Origin: Campylobacteraceae bacterium
Lineage (GTDB): Bacteria; Campylobacterota; Campylobacteria; Campylobacterales; Sulfurovaceae
DNA length: 9,094 nt
Direction of reading: 5' to 3'
NCBI GenBank assembly: GCA_027023325.1
Contig: JALVVQ010000226.1
Span: 1-9,094 of the forward strand
Shown: one piece after another, positions 7,281 to 9,094 of the stretch
How the letters are laid out: the number at the start of each line of letters is the position of its first letter
Position numbering within the stretch: the stretch's first letter is position 1
Translations under genes and position numbers: made by a program
The notes under the pieces: generated by a model
Told to the model about the DNA's origin: nothing
The model's input: the letters and a program-made list of their open reading frames with translations, nothing else
Databases searched by the model: none

Positions 7281-8402
7281 ATGAGAATCCAGAATATAGA
7301 AATAGGAAGCAGTGATATTCTGCTGAAAACACCATTTAAAACTGCCCTTCGGACAGTGAATACATTGGAGAGCATTATTGTCCGTGTCACGACAGAATCC
7401 GGGATGGTTGGTTATGGTGAGACTGCTCCAACTGAAGCGATCACAGGAGATAGCAAGCATAGTATTCTTGATGCTTTGGAAGTGATCTCTCGTTGTATGA
7501 TAGAGAAAGACATAGAGAACAAAGAGAGACTTCTATCTCTTGTCCACCATACAGTAGAGAAAAACTTTAATGCCAAGTCGGCCATAGAGATCGCACTGTA
7601 TGATCTCTGGTCTCAGATGGCTGAAATGCCTCTCTATCGGTATCTGGGTGGAGAAAAAAATCTGTTTAAAACAGGCATAACCATTAGTCTCAATACCAAA
7701 GAGATCATGGTAGCTGATGCACTGGAGGCAGTGAAAAATGGCTTTGAAAGCCTGAAGATCAAGCTGGGGGATGACCCTATAGAAGATATATCCAGAGTGG
7801 AAGCGATATACTGGGCTGTAGGTAAGCAAATCTCGCTTAAGCTGGATGCCAATCAGGGCTGGAGTCCCGAAGAGACAGTTAGATTTCTTGCAGATCTGGA
7901 GAAAAAGGCGATAGCGGTCGAGTTGATAGAGCAGCCTGTAAAACGAGAGGATTTTGAGGGGCTGAAGGCTATCAAAGAGCGAAGCACTACGCCGATACTG
8001 GCGGATGAGAGTATCTTTTCCCCCGAGGATGCAAGAGTACTTCTAGAGATGCAGGCTGTAGATCTGATCAATATCAAATTGGACAAATGTGGAGGTATCT
8101 ACAAGGCACTTGAGATCGCAGATATCTGTCAGGAGTATGGTGTGCAGTGTATGATTGGCTGTATGCTGGAGGGGGCGATCAGTGTGGGGGCAGCTGCCCA
8201 TATGGCTTCTGCCAGAGCAGAGATGATTACACTGTATGATCTGGATGCGCCCATACTCTGCAAAGAGTCTCCGGTGATAGGTGGAGCAGTTTTTGAGGGT
8301 GCAGATATCCGTTTGTCCGAGAAGTTTGGGTTGGGGATCAAGGATATCAAAAATGTCAAATGGCTTACAAATATACATAAGGGCACCTCTAACAATAGGT
8401 AA
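7281..8402 (+). CDS. ykfB: L-Ala-D/L-Glu epimerase (enolase superfamily, muconate lactonizing enzyme-like)
   Basis: This cytoplasmic enzyme inverts the Glu alpha-carbon in L-Ala-D-Glu, a murein breakdown product, so that peptidases can use it. The enolase-superfamily active site is complete in the 373 residues. KIK (159-161) supplies one catalytic Lys (K161) and K266 in NIKLDK the other. Mg ligands are D189 (LDANQGW), E217 (LIEQP) and D242 (ADES). D320 and D322 in YDLDAP correspond to the acidic pair that binds the substrate ammonium group in B. subtilis YkfB. This pair favours dipeptide epimerase over other members of the superfamily, though specificity for other dipeptides is possible. It diverges from dppA, whose product would import the substrate. 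The ribosome binding site is weak (AGAAG at 7269-7273). The last seven residues (KGTSNNR) and the stop are encoded by the repeat element starting at 8378, so the native C-terminus has been replaced. Confidence 0.9.
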   Translation: MRIQNIEIGSSDILLKTPFKTALRTVNTLESIIVRVTTESGMVGYGETAPTEAITGDSKHSILDALEVISRCMIEKDIENKERLLSLVHHTVEKNFNAKSAIEIALYDLWSQMAEMPLYRYLGGEKNLFKTGITISLNTKEIMVADALEAVKNGFESLKIKLGDDPIEDISRVEAIYWAVGKQISLKLDANQGWSPEETVRFLADLEKKAIAVELIEQPVKREDFEGLKAIKERSTTPILADESIFSPEDARVLLEMQAVDLINIKLDKCGGIYKALEIADICQEYGVQCMIGCMLEGAISVGAAAHMASARAEMITLYDLDAPILCKESPVIGGAVFEGADIRLSEKFGLGIKDIKNVKWLTNIHKGTSNNR

Positions 8403-8411
8403 TACCCACAA
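8378..8411 (+). repeat. Left terminal inverted repeat
   Basis: It starts TAAGGGCACCTCTAAC and ends CCCACAA. It contains the stop codon of the epimerase gene (8400-8402) and supplies the codons for its last residues. Read inward, all three frames meet stops within the element, the first two inside the repeat itself. Confidence 0.9.
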
Positions 8412-8508
8412 CATCTCTAGCTTTTGTCTAGGCTAGGCACTCTTTTAAAAACCCTAGCCATAGCTAAGGTGAAAAAGAGTAACGACGCATAGGCGAAAGC
8501 TAGAGATG
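8412..8508. repeat. Internal hairpin domain A (97 nt) of the repeat element
   Basis: CATCTCTAGCTTT (8412-8424) pairs perfectly with AAAGCTAGAGATG (8496-8508). As plus-strand RNA the pairing extends to 8433/8487, with two G-U pairs and one mismatch. An inner stem ACTCTTTT/AAAAGAGT follows (8439-8446 with 8473-8480). The tip is ACCCTAGC/GCTAAGGT (8451-8458 with 8463-8470, one mismatch) closed by a CATA loop. It starts at the base directly after the left terminal repeat. Confidence 0.75.
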
Positions 8509-8518
8509 CCCGCAGGGT

Positions 8519-8615
8519 GGGCTTTGCAAAAGCAATCTTGCACAAGAGTCTTACTGCCTCTTAACTAAGGCTAGGAGTTGAAAGTCTCTTGCACAACCTT
8601 ACGATTGCAAAGCCC
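8519..8615. repeat. Internal hairpin domain B (97 nt) of the repeat element
   Basis: GGGCTTTGCAA (8519-8529) pairs perfectly with TTGCAAAGCCC (8605-8615). The full arms 8519-8548 and 8586-8615 match at 23 of 30 positions. TCTTGCACAA also occurs twice as a direct repeat (8536-8545 and 8587-8596). The domain ends one base before the right terminal repeat. Between domains A and B lies a 10-base linker containing CCC-GCA-GGG, itself a possible mini-hairpin. Confidence 0.7.
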
Positions 8616-8616
8616 A

Positions 8617-8650
8617 TTGTGGGTATTACCTATTGTTAGAGGTACCCTTA
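8617..8650 (-). repeat. Right terminal inverted repeat
   Basis: It is the reverse complement of 8378-8411 with one mismatch. Its outer end is only three bases from the AGGAG ribosome binding site of the following gene, so the insertion left the translation signals of that gene intact. Confidence 0.9.
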
Positions 8651-8664
8651 AATAGGAGAGAGAA

Positions 8665-9094
8665 ATGATACTTTATATACACGGATTTAGAAGTACAGAA
8701 AATTCTGCCAAAGCGGTACAGCTCAAAGCATACTATAAAAAAGAGATAACTATTGCAAGTTTTTCTTATGTGCCCGATCAGGCGATAGCTGCACTGGAGC
8801 AGATCATCGAGAAGCATGAAATCCATGGACTCATAGCAAGCTCACTGGGTGGATTTTATGCGACATACCTCTCAGAAAAGTATGACATCAAGACCGTACT
8901 GATCAACCCATCAACCAGACCCTATGAGACGCTTGAGAGGTACTTGGGAGAGAACGAGACCCATGACGGGGTGCTGTTTGATTGGAAGAGGATATATCTA
9001 GAGCAGTTGAAGCAGTTTGCTATCACGAAGCCCAGAGCCAAAAACTATGAGGTCTTTCTCAAGGCAGGGGATGAGATACTGGATTGTCGCGTAG
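8665..9094 (+). CDS. yqiA: YqiA/YcfP-family alpha/beta-hydrolase (esterase), N-terminal 143 residues
   Basis: The gene starts at ATG 8665 with AGGAG six bases upstream (8654-8658) and is cut by the right edge. The protein begins MILYIHGFRST with an oxyanion-type HGF at 6-8. The nucleophile elbow is IASSLGGFYATYL, with S60 as nucleophile. The first position of the usual GxSxG is Ala. LINPSTRPYETL (79-90) and FLKAGDEILDCR (131-142) follow the YqiA pattern, where the GDE aspartate (D136) is the likely acid of the triad. The catalytic His should lie beyond the window. E. coli YqiA is an esterase acting on short acyl esters; the natural substrate is unknown. It may once have been co-transcribed with the epimerase gene, from which the structured element now separates it. 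Confidence 0.85.
   Translation, partial: MILYIHGFRSTENSAKAVQLKAYYKKEITIASFSYVPDQAIAALEQIIEKHEIHGLIASSLGGFYATYLSEKYDIKTVLINPSTRPYETLERYLGENETHDGVLFDWKRIYLEQLKQFAITKPRAKNYEVFLKAGDEILDCRV

Larger units (their letters stand above)
8378..8650. mobile_element. MITE-like structured element with 34-bp terminal inverted repeats
   Basis: The ends 8378-8411 and 8617-8650 are inverted copies matching at 33 of 34 positions. The single difference is C8384 against the complement of A8644. Identity stops sharply at both outer ends. The outermost TA on each side (8378-8379 and 8649-8650) can be read as a duplicated TA target, as left by IS630/Tc1-mariner-type transposases, leaving a 269-bp element. No protein-coding gene lies inside. 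The interior is filled by two 97-nt imperfect hairpins side by side. It sits between the epimerase gene and the hydrolase gene. The family is not recognised. A large structured RNA or a chromosome-architecture repeat are alternatives. Confidence 0.8.

Noticed and set aside
8519..8615. CRISPR array or tandem repeat
   Set aside because: TCTTGCACAA occurs only twice and as part of hairpin arms. There is no regular repeat-spacer pattern.
8378..8650. Element as an ordinary transcription terminator
   Set aside because: The 34-bp ends are separated by more than 200 bases of further structure, and there is no T-run after the right end.
8626..8826. Minus-strand 66-codon open frame ending in KGTSNNR
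   Set aside because: It is antisense to the hydrolase gene. Its ending matches the epimerase only because both frames run into the same inverted repeat.

Overview
The window looks like chromosome from a member of the Campylobacterota (epsilonproteobacteria), perhaps a Sulfurovum- or Sulfurimonas-like organism. This is an inference. The peptide transporter has the gene order A-B-C-D-F and short ATPases without the usual C-terminal cysteine segment, as I remember from Helicobacter. Base composition is moderate, with an A+T-richer left end.

Layout. Positions 1-264 hold the tail of an unrecognised gene that appears broken by an in-frame TAG and whose final TGA overlaps the GTG start of the next gene. 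Positions 261-1394 encode a Fic-family AMP transferase with a DUF4172-type N-terminus, an N-terminal inhibitory motif and a C-terminal winged helix. Converging on it from the minus strand is a small YqaA/DedA-like membrane protein (1411-1827). Upstream of that, also on the minus strand, lies a complete dipeptide ABC transporter operon in transcription order dppA, dppB, dppC, dppD, dppF (7154 down to 1938). The last four genes are translationally coupled. A strong stem-loop separates dppA from dppB. Diverging from dppA across a 126-bp promoter region is an L-Ala-D/L-Glu epimerase (7281-8402, plus strand). A YqiA-type alpha/beta-hydrolase begins at 8665 and runs off the right edge.

The transporter and the epimerase make biological sense together. 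The Dpp system brings in dipeptides, including L-Ala-D-Glu released during cell-wall turnover, and the epimerase converts the D-Glu residue to L-Glu so that ordinary peptidases can finish the job. B. subtilis also links dpp genes to ykfB.

The most unusual object is a 273-bp structured repeat at 8378-8650, between the epimerase gene and the hydrolase gene. It has 34-bp terminal inverted repeats with one mismatch, an apparent TA target duplication and no gene. Its interior is almost completely filled by two adjacent hairpin domains, each exactly 97 nt long, giving a junction or cloverleaf fold. It has replaced the last codons of the epimerase gene and ends four bases before the ribosome binding site of the next gene. 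It is best read as a non-autonomous (MITE-like) mobile element, possibly with a function at the RNA level.
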